Positions 20,901 to 33,546 are shown, counted from the first letter of the stretch. The stretch is DNA of 64,000 nt from Chrysaora quinquecirrha (GCA_014526335.1 JACTAT010000001.1:4330596-4394595); one strand, 5' to 3'. The notes: generated by a model not told the origin, from the letters alone. Numbers and translations are program-made.

Positions 20901-23900
20901 GTTTCTTGAGAATCTTTGGGGGCCTCTAGGAGTCGCTTTAACCCCAACATATGCCGGTTACGCCACTGTAGATAATCAATGCTTCATTCATGGGTGCCAG
21001 GAGCACGGGGTTGGTTCCCCTTGTATTCTTGGGTAGCACTTTCAATTTTTACTTACTTAATCGTATCTCTCTTTTTTTGTCCAGAGTTTTAATTTGTTTA
21101 CTGAGCGAAAACATGCATAACAATTCAGTTAAAATGAAATAGAATGAAAGAGATGCTTCTGCCGACCAACCCCACCCCCTTGTGACTGGTCCTTGATTCG
21201 GCAGATTTTCTAACCTTTTGGTTTTCTTTTCTAGCAAAATGCACTTGGCATTGGAGTGATCGGTGTAATTGAATGCGATTTCTTGCAACCCACTCACAAC
21301 AAGCAAGACTTTGATTATACAAAAGCATTCAGGTTTGTTGAAAACAACTATAAACTATAAACTACATTTAATCCTAGATTTCTCGATTGGTCAGCATTTC
21401 GCAATTTCAGCATTTCGCAATTTCAGCATTTCTATCGAGAAGCACTGTTTGAGTTGATGAGAGTGTCTGTATCAACAATGAATTAAGCATTTGGTTCGGT
21501 TTATTGATTGAATAATTTTATTTGAAGGGCCTGTATGATGGGTCTTGGAAGAAAACTCAATGAATACTGGTAAGGAAAAGCTTATCTTTAATTATGGATA
21601 CTTTCTAGAACTTTCCTTGATTAGACACATTTTCAGCCGATTTTCCTCAAAGTCTTTTTCGTAGTCTGCTGCAATTGAATGTGTATATTATGAATTTTTT
21701 AAGGCAAGAAAAGAAGACTAGCAAGAAAACACAGCCTCAGGTTTCCGAAGAAACTGAAACTGAACAGTAAGCTTCAGCAATATCCCCCTTTTCACTCTCT
21801 TTAGCACATGGTTTAGCATTGTAAAACAGCGTATGATTCAGGAGGTAATGCCTCGGAGCCTTCATTAGATACAAAAATACTACAATTGACGAGTGCCTTT
21901 CGAAAACAAGATCGTTATCACTTCAATATGATCTAGACTACTATTTTCTGCTCTAAGTCCACTCTTGCTTGTGGGCTTGTGTTTCAAAGACGTTTTGATG
22001 AAGCACTTTTAAAATGCAAATGTTGAGGAAATGTTGATGATGAGGCAGGCACTTGGGACGAAAAAGTAAGTGACTGAAAGACGTAGAGACAAGTGGTCAA
22101 GCAATCAGTAACATCGATCAAAAAAGGTGCCCAGTCGAGTATGAGAGAGTGCATGCAAGAAGATATTCCATTGCAGCTAGACTGGCATGCTGCAGATGCA
22201 AACAAATATGCCTCTCTATTACCTAGCATTCAATGCAGCAGTCAACATTTTGGAAACAATGGACGGCCTTCTTAGATTTATGTAAGAATAAACCATTTAA
22301 TGTCCATGAATCTTTTAATTATTTCTTTTTGTTTTTTAAGAATGGTTCCTGATCAGAAATGGGTACAGTGTGACAACAGGAATTGTCTAAAATGGCGAAT
22401 GCTACCAGATTCAGTTGATTTAGAATCATTGCCTGAAAAATGGTATTGTAAAGATCATCCAATAGAAGAATTAAGATCATGTGATATTCCTGAATCGTTA
22501 GAAGTTGCAGAAGAATGTGTTAAGCCATACACCAAAGAAGTCAAGCGACAATTGTGAGTACACAGTAGCTACAATGTGCCACAATAGACTTATTGCATGT
22601 AGTCTACGCTCCTCCACACTCCACCAGCCCACTCCAACTACACCACTTCCACTCTGAGGAAAAAACAATTCTGTTGTTGTAGCTGTTTCCGAAATAGTGG
22701 GGGAATGTAATAACCACAGTACCCTATTCAACCCACTTTCTCTGTTTTACGTGCCCCTACCTAATCGTCCCATCTTTCAAGAAAATATTTGAAATAAGCA
22801 CCTTCTCTCTATAAAGCCTCCTTCACACTCGGTGTTTTGTGGGTCGTTAGGATCAAGGTTAGGGTCGTGGAAAAGACTCAAAAGACTTGAACGACCAAAT
22901 GTGAACACGATTAGTCGTTCTGCTTTTCTTGGGCCGTGTGGAGTACATTTTATTATTGTAAATTGTATTTCTACAAATAAAAATGAATTGAATTGAATTG
23001 AATTGAATAGTAACAACGCAGTTGTACCAAAAGAAAACAAAATAGAGAGACTTGCGAGTCCAAGGTATCTATTGCTGGTTAAATGAAGATGAAGTTGAAA
23101 TGATGTATTGGTGCCAGCCCAAGGATATCAAACGTGAATGAAAATAACGAGGTTTTATCCTGGCTGTGTTGCTACCATTGGCTTGGTCTCAAACCCCAAC
23201 CTCACTAATCATTATTCATCCTGAAACCACTAGTTAGCTGGATTATAGACCACGATGCTATATGACCTTCAAAATGATCTGGTGGACACTCAAACTTTGT
23301 TGAATTGTACTAGTGTACGCCCTACTATGTAGTAGACACCCTACCGCCAGGAAATTCACTGACTTTAACTGACTTTTGGCTCTGGTAGCGGCTGTACTGA
23401 AAATTTTTTATTATTTTGCGAAGGGAGAAGGAAAAGAAACAGAAGAGGCAAAGCTTGCGAATTGAAGAAAAATCGAAGTCGGAAATTGAAGAACTGGTAT
23501 GTTTATAAGTATTATTGAAAAATGTTCTAAATTGACCATTATCTTCAGATACATTGCTCTTTTTGTACGAGTCTCTGGTTGTATCACTCAATACGAAAAC
23601 ATAGGCTATACTATGTTTTATATCACTGATATCATTCAAACGATTTTGGATTCATTTTGCATCTGATGCACTGCCCTTAATATAATAATATAATATAAGT
23701 ATTAAAAGGGGCTGGAAGGCCAAGGCCTATAAAACCCTGGTTGAGTACTGCTACTACAACTAATCTACTCGAAATTCAAATTTAGAGTTTCCATTTAGAC
23801 TGTCATAAAGTTTTTCTAAAGTCACTACGTCCTGTATTCAAATTTAATTTTTTATGTAGGTGAATTACACGTTTTTTTTTATAAGGAACACCTTTATAAG

Positions 23901-26900
23901 GAACTCGAGGCTGAAAATTCCCAAAAAATTAAGGAACTTTAAGGAACTGCCGAGGCTCAGATGAAAAACTAAGAATAATTTTTTTCAAGAACGAGACGAT
24001 TTGTACAAAAAAATAGCAGAATAACAATGTATTTCCCATCGTTCTTCCAAAAAAGACTCTATTTATATTTAAAATTAGAAAATGAAGTAAGTTTATATGA
24101 ATTTTCTGTAAAAATCAGTATTCAAACATATCTCACGACAAGGAACAATATAAGGAACTTCAGCCTCATTTTGTTGAAAAATTAAGGAACTCCAGCCTCA
24201 ACTCAGAGTTAAGGTTCCTTATAAAAAAATAACGTGTAAAGCTTTTTCAGGCTACATTAAGACTTTTTCCACTGCGAATTGCAGATCACTCGTGAAACTC
24301 CAGATCACTCTGCTACGTTCTCATCCTCTGTTACCTCCCCCCCCCCCAAATTTATAGGTGCATCTAGAGATATGCTTTTAAATAAGCAGCGGAGTTTGGT
24401 GTGCTTTTAAGCGCGAAAACACGGTGCCGTCTCGAAAGGACAGTGATTACACTTCTCAAAAACGATATATAGGTTCTCTTGTGATGTCAAAGTCTTGTGA
24501 ATTAATAGCCTTGTATGGGAAGTATTTTGATACCTAGCGGACAAATTGAGTCTCATCAAACCCTGTTGAAAATACGTCTACTGAATAGTCTTTCTGTTAA
24601 CAGGCTATGTCACTTGAAACTCTTTTATTTTCAGGCGGAGAAAAACAAAAAGGAGTTAGAGAGCGAGGTAGATCATTTTTAGATATTATTATGAAGTTTT
24701 TTGCTGTTACGTACAGCTTTGGTCTCTTATCTCTCATAGGATACATCTTGATCCTTCCTGTGTATTTCTTGCAGAGAAAAAAGCGTTTGCAACAAGAGCA
24801 AAAGGCTAAGGAGCAAGAAGCAGAAATTCAAAGGTAAAATAGATGTCCCAACTTAGATTTTCTTACAATTTTGTCAAAATTTCTGCTTGTGCTTTGAGTC
24901 CCTTTGCACATTATTCCGAGGAGGGGCAAGTCGGCTCTGCTTAACCCTGTCCAGTTCTAAAGCCACTGAGTGTTTGAGCATGTCTGCTGCTGTAGATTTT
25001 CGCTAGATCTTTTTAAACTTTTCTGTGACATGCCCTTTTCTGTGGATTTCAGTACAAAATTAATGCTATGATGCTCTCTGTTTGATATATACATAGACAG
25101 AGTGATTTTAATACGTTGCCTCGTGAAGACAAACCCCCCTTTCCCCAACTTGTTCGATTTTACAATCTTAGGCCCAGTCGGAACAGGGAACAACTAAGTT
25201 TTCCGCATACACTAAGTGATCCAGCCCTTTCTTAACGAACCCCGTCTTTTGAAGAATTCTTTCTAAGAGTGGAGTTTGTAATTAACATTTTTCTCTTTCA
25301 TACTCATAACTCAACGTAATTTTGTAGGCTGACACAAGAGCTTCAAAAAAGTGCATCAGTTCCCGCGGATCTTAACAAGCAAGATAAAACAGGAACAGTA
25401 GCTAGGCCAGCATCAACAACACCAGTTAATCAGTCTACACCAAAACCAGCTAATCCGGTTTGTTATTAGAGCTATTTACTGTTTTATATTCATTTTTTAA
25501 TGTTTGTTGATTTATCTTTATCGTATAAACATTTATTTTGTAGACCCCGCAAACAAGTGCCCCCACCCCCCAAGTCAATGTTTTTTGTTGAAAGTATGAA
25601 ATTGTTAGGGCAAATACATCAACGTTCTGTAAAGATCACATATAAAAAAGGGAAGGGGTCCTTTAAAGTGTAGCTTTGACAAGCATAGCTTTTTACAGCA
25701 GGTTTCAAGTTTGTAAGCAAAAAGTCTTTGTAGGGTTTTTCCAGGATTGTAGCTCGGTTACTACTTTGTTAAAGGACTTTTCCGACTGTTCTTCAGAAAG
25801 TAGGTTCTTGTTAGCAGGGGTTTCACTACAGTTGATTCTGATTTGATTTATAAAAACAACTTGAAAGATAGTTCAAGGATTTTACTGTTATTTTTGCAGA
25901 CATCGAAGACTACTCCCAAGCTAATTATCGTTAGCACTGCATCTGTCACATCCACCCCAAAAACTGCATCTACTCAAGCTCTCGTCACAACATCAAGTAC
26001 TGTAACAAGCTCAAAACCAAACTCAACCTCGAAAACAACTGTAATTCTAACTTCTGCTACGAAAACTCCAGCATATCCGACAAGACAGAGCATTAACCAA
26101 GCCATCAAGGTTCGGTTGCCTTTCTCTGGACCAAGAGCGGCCAAAACTCCAATGCCAATCGCTCCTAATCAGTCAACAGGTACACCAGTTGTACGCACGA
26201 TTCTGCAAGGCAAAAATAACCAACCGGGACAAATAGTGGTAAGTACATAGGCCTATCTATCTGCATTTATAGGCATATCTATTTTGTGTAAGTTGTCATT
26301 TCTTCCATTTTTGAAACCAAGGGTGTGTTCTTTTCAACCACCAAAACCCTCCGAATTTCGAAAACAGAAAGCTTTTGAAAAGAGAATCCATATTCTTCAA
26401 AAATACAGGAATCCTTGAAATCCGAAGACTTTCGCGCCAAAATTCTTGTTTACCTCATCCCCAGACCCATTCGTGGAATGTCTCCCTGCAACTGGTAAAA
26501 TTGTTGTCTCGTCGAGGATCTCTCAAAAGCCTGGAATGGAAGATATTTCCACTTGAAGTGCAAGAAATTGAAAACGATGTGTTTATCAGGTTCCAATTCG
26601 TTTTTAGCTCACCAGAGCACAAGCAAAAATGGAAAGGAGAATCTCTACGTACTCAAGTGAAAATTCTTGCTGCTTGAATAGATGGTTTAGACTACCCCGC
26701 CCCCTAGACAAACTGCCAAACCTACCATTTCGGCATTCTCGCACCAATGTGCTAATTTGAAGTCTGCCAATTCGATTGTTTTCAAAAAACTGTCCCACTT
26801 AAGTCCACTCTTATAGAAGCCATCAACCTTGATGAAACAATTTTGTTATAGTGAAAGGTGCAATCAATTTGAATGCATTTGGCTTCGCATGATTTTAGTG

Positions 26901-29048
26901 ATATGTGTTACCTTCCCCATAAACTAAGCCCTGTTTTGCTCTTTATTTCTTCGACCTTCTTTAAATGTCATATCAGCTGTATGATTTCAAATCTGATTTA
27001 CTATGGAACAATTAATAGATCCAAGATAACATGAGATGGATTATCAGTGTGTTTATTTACGTTTTCATTTTGCATTTTTAGAGACAACCTGCGCCCGTCA
27101 CCCTAGCAAAACCCACTGCAATATTACCACAGAACATTCGTTTGCCTTCTATGCAAGTTACGACAGGCATCGCAAATTTAACTACACTTCAGAAAACAAC
27201 ACTGCCTAAAGTACTGACCGTGCTTCGTTTCACAGATGCTTCAAAGACGCAAATCGCTTCAAAAACGCAAGTCAATTTATCGCCAGCAACAACAAAAACC
27301 ATTGTTAATACTACTGCTGTACCATCAACGACGCAGTCCAGGCCTATCGTTCCAAGCAACTCTTCGCCACGTGGTCCGCAGAATAGCGCTCTGAAAGTCG
27401 TTGCTCAATCACCCAAGTCACGTGATATCAGTCAGCAACTTGCCCAAATTGGTATCGATGCGATTGCTGCACAGACAGAACAGGTAAGAGTATTTCTGTA
27501 ATTCATTAAATGTATCCTGTGCTGCAATGATTTTTACATTGTTTTGCAGTAATTTGGCTTTCCCTTCATATATGGTTATTCCATTTGCCTTTCAGGACAT
27601 CAAACCGACTATGTTGACCAAATTGCCTCAGCCGCCCTCGCAACCTTCTACAGCTGCAACAGCACTTGCCACGCAATCAATTATTCTTACAAATAATCCA
27701 AAAGCTGTTAATCATGGTAGTGGTCCTTCTCAGACACGGTAAAAATTATCACTTTAATAAAGTTAAAATGTCGATTGTAACTGCATTTGGCCGCTTAACT
27801 GTACTGTTTCTATAAGAAGCCTGGCCTAGGGCCAAGTTGAAGTACTTAAAAGCCCTGAACACTAATAGAAGTAGCCTAGGATTGGCCTACTTTTGTTTGT
27901 TTGTTTGTTTGTTTGTTACTTTCACGACAATCTGGGCCTAGCCCAGGCTAGTCTGAACGCGTACAACTTTGGCTCGGCCGTTGTTTTTTCTCGACCTGGC
28001 CAAGCCAACCACACGGGACCACGGCCACGTTATCCTGGGACGATCCCAAGTTTTAGGCATTCGCACTAGACCGAGCCCAGGCTTGTTTTTGTAGCGTGAA
28101 CAGGTTACAAGTTTTATGATATCGTTTAGACAGGGTTGGTTTTTCATGTGGGCTCTTTCTTGAGGAGGATGACAGGGGCCTTTGGTACCGGTACCACAAG
28201 GTTTGGTAGCAGGGTTCAACCAAATCGCAGGTAGTGGTACCACGTAATCCAAACTTTGGCTGCAGTAAGCAACTGTATCAAATGCAATGTTAGCACATAC
28301 GAGTTGATAGAGGTACCAGGCTCCACCCTTTTTTTAGAGCTTCTTGTACCAGGTTCTAACCTTTTTTCAGAATTTTGTACCTTGTATCACCCCTATTACC
28401 ATGATACCACTACCCCGTCACTCCTTTTTTCTCTGCTGTTATTTCGATCTATTTCTAACGTTTCATAGGAGAAACTTTAGCATGTTGTTACCATGTTTCA
28501 ACTTTTTGCCCTCTTATCTGCTTCGTCTTATCTACTGGTAGGACCAGCCCTCCTCGTGTAATCAGGCCCTAAACCTCTTTCTTCGCTTTTTCAGAGAAAA
28601 CAAGACCCAAGCTTCTACGCCAAAGAAACGAGCCAATGATGATGACATCCAAATCGTAAACGAAATCCCCGCGAAAAAGAAAAGAAACGAAGAAAATTCA
28701 GTAAATATCAAAAGCGAAGTAACCAATTCCTCAGTCACCAAAGATAAACAATCAGGATCTACAGTGAATAACTCAACGTCAAAACTGGAAATCCCGGCTG
28801 AAATTCTTGAAAAAACAGACAAAGACGTTATCGATGATATAAAGAAACTGCCTGCTCGTTCAGTACTTGGACTTTTAGCTCAACGTAGCCAACAATTAAG
28901 AGATCTCAGACAGAGTGTTTGTAAATTATTAGGAGTTTTAGTTCCAGATTTAGATTTGCCTGATGCAGGGCAAAGATCTTTGGACGATAATACAATTGAT
29001 GCTTTACTAAAAGACGTTCTAGATGCGAATACAGAGACAAATAAGTAA
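14952..29048 (+). CDS. MORC3: MORC family CW-type zinc finger protein (MORC3/4 type)
   Basis: A nuclear GHKL ATPase that clamps DNA and reads histone tails. Exons: 14952-15059, 15481-15553, 16705-16840, 17161-17179, 17963-18164, 18585-18880, 19558-19694, 20325-20441, 21235-21332, 21528-21569, 21704-21766, 22341-22553, 23424-23496, 24635-24667, 24775-24833, 25328-25457, 25900-26238, 27082-27483, 27596-27738, 28595-29048. ATPase motifs: [33 protein letters not shown]. The S5-like half follows, with [14 protein letters not shown]. The CW finger has [16 protein letters not shown] and a final SCDIPE. A Lys/Glu/Gln coiled coil, a long Ser/Thr/Pro-rich region, NLS-like KKR clusters and a C-terminal helix complete it. 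Exon 7 carries a one-base frameshift; allowing for it gives about 1045 residues. The exon 5/6 junction is the least certain. MORC3 versus MORC4 is unresolved. Confidence 0.93.
15562..16198. mobile_element. MITE abutting the splice donor of MORC exon 2
   Basis: The left end GGGACCATCTCCAATTA is mirrored by TAATTGGAGACGATCCC at the right, with TAA on both sides (15559-15561 and 16199-16201). The interior is made of ATACGAATTTGATACGAATT-like words in both orientations. It starts 8 bp after the last base of MORC exon 2 and leaves the GTGAGT donor intact, so the duplicated target lies on the donor itself. Confidence 0.8.
17450..17945 (+). repeat. About 215-bp tandem repeat, 2.3 copies, in MORC intron 4
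   Basis: The phrase TTCAGTAGCATCGTCTTCTC recurs at about 17473, 17689 and (diverged) 17902. Within it lies a shorter beat of ATTCATTAACATCTTCAT. The complement of this beat reappears at 40100-40345, so the unit is dispersed as well as tandem. The array ends about 17 bp before exon 5. Confidence 0.75.
19019..19200 (-). mobile_element. tRNA-derived SINE, family A
   Basis: On the minus strand it begins GTGGCGTCGTGGCCTAACCC and carries an A-box-like CGTGGCCTAACCCAGCTGG and a B-box-like GGATTCGAGCC about 50 bp apart. The tail runs GTTAACCTAACACTG, then CGACTAGCACTAAA. Relatives: 23085-23275, 40920-41098 and 43080-43160 (all minus) and 62985-63140 (plus). It sits in MORC intron 6. Confidence 0.7.
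19558..19694 (+). other. MORC3: MORC exon 7 with a one-base frameshift
   Basis: The exon starts in frame as [20 protein letters not shown] and then, after the six-A run at 19611-19616, continues in the next frame as [20 protein letters not shown]. Both halves match conserved MORC sequence on either side of that point, and the uncorrected frame hits a stop within a few codons. One A is missing relative to the open frame. Either the assembly has a homopolymer error or this allele is broken. Confidence 0.88.
19740..19840 (-). mobile_element. tRNA-derived SINE, family B (worn copy)
   Basis: The minus strand reads GAGCTCTTTAGTTC, then GTTGACTCTCTGATCATCCA and AAGGTTCAAATCCC. It parallels the better preserved copy at 55709-55780, including the B-box position. 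The promoter boxes have decayed. It lies in MORC intron 7. Confidence 0.5.
22800..23010 (+). mobile_element. SINE/LINE 3' end with GAATT tail, copy 1
   Basis: The 3' segment TTCTTGGGCCGTGTGGAGTA, then ACATTTTATTATTG, runs into (TGAAT)n. A related end, CTTGGGTCGTGTAGTATAC followed by (TTGAA)n, is at 58225-58312. Tail-only scraps occur at about 51190-51215 and 57895-57920. Upstream, at about 22810-22930, there is no recognisable coding sequence. Confidence 0.5.
23085..23275 (-). mobile_element. tRNA-derived SINE, family A (old copy)
   Basis: The minus strand has GCATCGTGGTCTATAATCC, AGCTAACTAGTGG and GGGGTTTGAGACC, the family A order, with an internal insertion of about 35 bp. Confidence 0.45.
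23868..24236. mobile_element. MITE, CACGTTTTTTTTTATAAG family, copy 2
   Basis: This 369-bp copy in MORC intron 13 is nearly colinear with 3450-3820, with the same termini and flanking TA. Small changes cluster in the middle. The two copies are close enough to suggest fairly recent mobility. Confidence 0.8.
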
Positions 29049-29091
29049 GAATGGTTTTTCGCATTGTACTTTATGTATACTGTAAATTGAC

Positions 29092-29668
29092 GATTATATA
29101 CACTCATTTTCGTTTATAAGAATCTTTGCACCCGACTTAAGGGTTTTTTAAGTTCAACATTTTCTGGGGAACCCAAATATAAATGAATCACAATAACCAA
29201 CAAGAATGAAGATAATTCGTTGGAAAATTATTATCCGCTTTTATACCCTATGGTCAGGGCAACAACTCTGTTATGCAATCTGATTGGCTGAAAACGTTCC
29301 TAATACCCGCTCATAGCGTCAAACTTTCGACAAGGTTTAGAACGCAGCACCAAATGGCTTCATTGTAATGGCTTCATTGTAATGGCTTCATTGTAATGGC
29401 TTCAAACGTTGGTTTCGTAATAACTAGGGTCATGACCAAATCCTGTCCATAGGGTAATGAACCATAGAATAACTGCACCCTTCGAGAAATACCAATAATA
29501 TTAACCTTCTGCCTCTGTTCAAAGTTATGACGGCTTCAGGTTAATATCTTTAGGTATTGCCCTTAGAAACATTTATTAGAGGCTTATAGATATTTGAAAG
29601 CAGTTTTAGAAGGGCTTCTTAAAGCTTTTTATCAAGGTTTCATAAGGAAAATGAGTGTATGTATATAA
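29092..29668. mobile_element. TIR element in the MORC 3'UTR/flank
   Basis: TATATACACTCATTTTCG at the left is mirrored by AAAATGAGTGTATGTATATA at the right, about 575 bp apart. Inside is a 16-bp direct repeat (AATGGCTTCATTGT) of about four units at 29347-29402. If transcription runs to the poly(A) signal at 30370, the element is part of the 3'UTR. Confidence 0.5.
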
Positions 29669-30369
29669 GTTTCGAAATTTTGTATATTATATGTAGCTTT
29701 CGCAGGCAGACTACTGAGAATTCACTGTGCACTCGTAGATGAGGAACTCCCATATGTTGATGCAACTCGGATCTTTCTTCCTTTTTTGACATTTGGAATC
29801 TTTCGGGACCTTGTTTCTCGAGACGTCCAGGGGGTTAGTAGTGTACTTCTTTTGGGCAACTCTCGGGAAAATCGGAGACCAAACTTTTTAAACTCCAGAC
29901 TAGAAGTTTTCGCAGACTTACCAGAGATTATCGCTTTCCAAATCAACTTCTCTGAAGTCTACAGCTTTTAAAGAAAGTGCGTTTTAAGAGTTGAGGGAGG
30001 GGGGGAGAGGGGTCCGGAATTGGAAGCCTGCAAAGTCTACTTTTCAGTATTTAGAAGAGACAAAAGACCCCAAAGAACCCATCCTTTAAGAAGTGTGGTC
30101 TTGAATATGCTGTTTGTAAATGCTTTATAAAACGTTCAAGGTGAAAGGACTATTTTAGAACCGCACAGTGAGTAGAGTAAACTTTTACATGCAATTTGAA
30201 AAGTTTTGTTGTGTATGTATTTTAAATGCAAGATTATAGAATTTATCGTAGGAGATTTTTTGCTTATGATATGTTAAGAATCCATTTTATTTAGTTGTAG
30301 TAATCATTTTTAAGTCTAAGTTAAGTTAAAGTATCGATGTGTACTTGTTTATATTTCAAAGAATTTGCA

Positions 30370-30375
30370 AATAAA
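30370..30375 (+). terminator. Probable MORC polyadenylation signal
   Basis: A canonical AATAAA is followed within 15-20 bp by a GT-rich stretch (GTTTGTTTGGTTT). It is about 1.3 kb after the MORC stop, so the 3'UTR would be long and contain the element at 29092-29668. Confidence 0.5.
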
Positions 30376-30395
30376 GTTTGTTTGGTTTCAGAATG

Positions 30396-31755
30396 TAAAA
30401 TGCGTTGTTATTTTTTAGTTTTGCTGAACAAAGTTTGACATAAATGCGAGCAGTTTTGGGTTCTGCGCTTTGTTTTTGAAAACAAACGCACGTGCGCTGA
30501 GACCTCCAGACAGATTAGGTATAGAAAAATTTTGTCACAGCAAGCTCAAGTCAGCGAAAAAGTCGTGTTCTTGCGTTCAAGACATTTTCGATTTCTAAAA
30601 GAAGTACAGTAAATGCTAAGACTCCCCTAAAACTGTTTTCATCAGGCTGTAGAATGCATGTGACTATTCATTTCGAGTTTCTTTAATTCCGATAACTACC
30701 CTATCTATGTTCGCCCTTTCCTGCGACTTTTCTGTGAGTTTTGACCACATGGCCGGTCAGAGAAGAAATAGTTCGTGAAAAATTAGATTTTTATAAATTA
30801 AAGAACAACTTACCCAGCATTAGAGGTGACTACAGCCTTTCTGCACCCAGAAATCAATTCTTCGAGGGTCGGAAGACACTGGAGTTGCCACCAAATAGTT
30901 CCATCATTCCATCGTCTTTTTCAAACTCAAGAGTTTGTAAGCCAAAAAGAAATGAAACCAGAATGTTGAAAAATTTTGAAAGGGCTTCACTTCTCTCTCA
31001 GATTTTGCATGTCCCAAACCACGTGACTCATTCCCATGCTCTTTTCAGCAACCACAAAACAACATAAAACTGAAAATGGCTTCACATCACAAAAACATGA
31101 ATTCATTACACGGTTTTTCAGAAAGAAACCCAACCTAAAGGCTGAAATTTTGGCAATTTTCTTATTTTAAGAAATAATGACGTCTTTAGCGACCCAAAGC
31201 ATCTTTAGAGTCCGTTTTTAAAAGTCCATCCAGATTTAAGACCCCATTTTAAGACTGGAGCGAGTTCGAGTAATTTTGACACCTCCCTTGGAACATTTTG
31301 ACTATCTCAAAACTCGAAGGAAGTTCTTATGAAAAACTTTTTGAACAACCTGCAAATCTTCAATCTTCCCCGTATTCTTATTCTTTTTTTGTTTTACCTC
31401 GTACAGTTCCTAGAACATTGATTTCCCCTGCTGTCTTGCTGCCCTGATTGCCCCTCACTGTAGATCACAAATTCCAATAACGTGTGTGGTATTTAAATTT
31501 TCAGATCCAAACAATGAGTAAACACAAAAACATTTATGCAACTCCGTATGAGTTTACTTTATTTCGGTTGTTTGATTATTTCGCTTTTTTTCCAAAAAAC
31601 AAAAGGCGGAAATGTTTTGTTTTTTCCTAGAATTTACAGCGCGAACCTTTCAATATTTTGAATTCAAGGACTTCGAGAAGACAAGGAATGGAATGGGTAA
31701 ATCTTTTTGAAAGCTAAGCATGACCTTTTGCATGCCTTTACAAGGATAATCCAAG
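30396..31755. other. Intergenic region, no convincing gene
   Basis: A plus-strand frame of about 108 codons (30741-31067) lacks a proper ATG near its 5' end and resembles nothing I know. The rest is AT-rich single-copy sequence. Confidence 0.4.
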
Positions 31756-33546
31756 ACTTTTGATCGACGGATGAGGATATTGATCGAATAGAGATATTCA
31801 ATAACTGCATGTACTTCCTTGTTTGTCGTGTTCAAAAAGAACCTGACTCAAATCTCAGTTGTTCGCTTTATCAAATGTCAAATGTTTAATTTGAGTGAAG
31901 AAACAATTTCAGTATCAAAGAAAGACTTATTTTAACATAACAGTGGTGGTACAACAATGATGTTCGCAGCCTGCAGATGATAGTTGCTATAAACAACGCT
32001 TAAATGTTACATATTGCCAAGGCCTAAACCGTAAATTAAAATTCTTGGTTTTGATATGAACATTACGGGATTAGTGGTGAAGCACTTGAGATTATAAAGA
32101 CTTGAAGCGACAGTTTGACACATAATTTTCCTGAGTGTTTGAGCTGAGTTTTGACTCAGACAAAAACGTGTTACACGCGAGCTTTTGCTTTGGACAAAAC
32201 AAGCAATTTCTCAGCTTTTTGGAGACTTTGAATTAATTACTATGGATAAAAAAGCTCTATCAGATGGTGCTGAGGAAAAAGAGAAGACTGAAAGTCAGCT
32301 TAAAATCGAAGAAATAAAAATGGCAGCATTGGTCAATATGCAACGAAAGATATCCAGCGAGCAAACATACGCAGGGCACGGATGGGACAAGTTGAAAAAG
32401 TACCATGAAATTTGTTCTGCTGCTCGAAATTTAAGAAAAATTTCGACAGAAGAAAAGATTGTGAATAATAATGGAAGGAGGCAACGTTCTAAATCAGTTC
32501 TACATGATGCGCCTTTCAAAAAAGTATCAAGCAGAAAGATAAGTGAGCCTCAAAGACCCTGGCCTAAATTCCCTGCGATTATAGTCGAGGGACGTGCACG
32601 AAGCTCAACAGTAGGTTGTGTTGATGAAGCAAGGTCAAATGGTTTGAGAAGTAGCAGTGCGTGTTGTAGTGACGGAAAAGACAGGCGGGATGAGTTTGAT
32701 TTTGTAAACAATGAAATTAAAACTGTAGCGAAATTTACTACAGAAAAGGACAGCAACCTCGCGATTGAATGCGGCTTGAATAAAAACCGCAATTTCTTGA
32801 CTGTGGACACGATGGGGTCAGAAGAGGACGCGTGTTTGAATGATGAGAACGAAAAACCAGCTCAAGAAATCCAAGGAGATGATGAAATATCTCATTTATC
32901 GCGGTTAGATTCAAGTTTATCGAGTTTATCACAGTTAGGAGACTCAAAAATGGGACATAAGAGAATTCCCAGAACTAATCTCCAGAATGAGGAAGTTCCA
33001 AAAGTGGATCTTAAGTCACCAGCTGACGACAGCCTTCCCAGCATTCCCAGTATACGCAATAAAGTCAAGGACTTTATGAACAAATCTCAGCCAAAGGCTC
33101 CACCGCAGAGCCTTAAAATCTCCAAAGAACTTTTCTATGAAAACGCACAAAGGAGGCGACAACACAATGATCATCTCCCACAAATAAAAGACCGAACTAA
33201 GGGTGGTATGCTTTTTAACTCTAATTTATGCCTAAATCCATATGTCAAATCAGACGGACATGAATGGCATTATACAGATAAATATGGCAAGTGTAGATAC
33301 CTGAGAGTCCCCCCTACACCTGTCCTCTCAATAGAAGAAATCTTTGGAAAAGATGACAACGATGACGGGGGGAAACAATCAGCAGAAGATAAAGGAGAAT
33401 AGCTGACAAGAAACCTCCACAGTATAACCTGAGTGTGTGAAATAAGTCTAAATACGAAAATCAAATTATCGAGCAATTTTGATGACCACAAGAGAGGCGA
33501 TTGCCCCCGTGATGGAATGTTGACTGTATGTATCTTAACCAGGCGA
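31756..33546 (+). repeat. Segmental duplication, copy 1
   Basis: This block matches 35411-37216 colinearly from ACTTTTGATCGACGG to GTTAACCAGGCGAAACT-like sequence at the 3' edge. By eye it is about 96-97% identical. It includes about 490 bp of 5' flank, one intronless gene and about 140 bp of 3' flank. Confidence 0.92.
32242..33402 (+). CDS. Unrecognised intronless gene, tandem copy 1 (386 aa)
   Basis: I do not recognise this protein. The start is the first ATG (context TTACTATGG); the open frame extends 19 codons further upstream without an ATG. The product is hydrophilic, with no signal peptide or membrane segment and an acidic middle. It has Ser-rich patches (SRLDSSLSSLSQLGDSKMG) and basic stretches (GRRQRSKSVLHDAPFKKVSS). 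The C-terminal part is the most motif-like: HEWHYTDKYGKCRYLRVPPT followed by PVLSIEEIF. A paralogue lies 3.66 kb downstream. Long coding length, an intact frame in both copies and the conserved C-terminal box argue for a real gene, but expression is not shown. A TTATAAAG about 150 bp upstream could be a TATA box; copy 2 has TTATAGAG there. Confidence 0.7.
   Translation: MDKKALSDGAEEKEKTESQLKIEEIKMAALVNMQRKISSEQTYAGHGWDKLKKYHEICSAARNLRKISTEEKIVNNNGRRQRSKSVLHDAPFKKVSSRKISEPQRPWPKFPAIIVEGRARSSTVGCVDEARSNGLRSSSACCSDGKDRRDEFDFVNNEIKTVAKFTTEKDSNLAIECGLNKNRNFLTVDTMGSEEDACLNDENEKPAQEIQGDDEISHLSRLDSSLSSLSQLGDSKMGHKRIPRTNLQNEEVPKVDLKSPADDSLPSIPSIRNKVKDFMNKSQPKAPPQSLKISKELFYENAQRRRQHNDHLPQIKDRTKGGMLFNSNLCLNPYVKSDGHEWHYTDKYGKCRYLRVPPTPVLSIEEIFGKDDNDDGGKQSAEDKGE

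Noticed and set aside
24337..24348. Poly-C and poly-G runs (also near 49936-49947) as structured elements
   Set aside because: They are short homopolymers with no flanking pattern.
30741..31067. 108-codon plus-strand frame downstream of MORC
   Set aside because: The frame begins with TTG, has no ATG near its start, shows no domain and is not linked by phase to a neighbouring exon.
32295..33083. Several minus-strand frames of 60-86 codons across the duplicated intronless genes
   Set aside because: They recur at the same positions in both copies only because the plus-strand coding sequence is duplicated. They overlap a long plus-strand frame and have no independent support.
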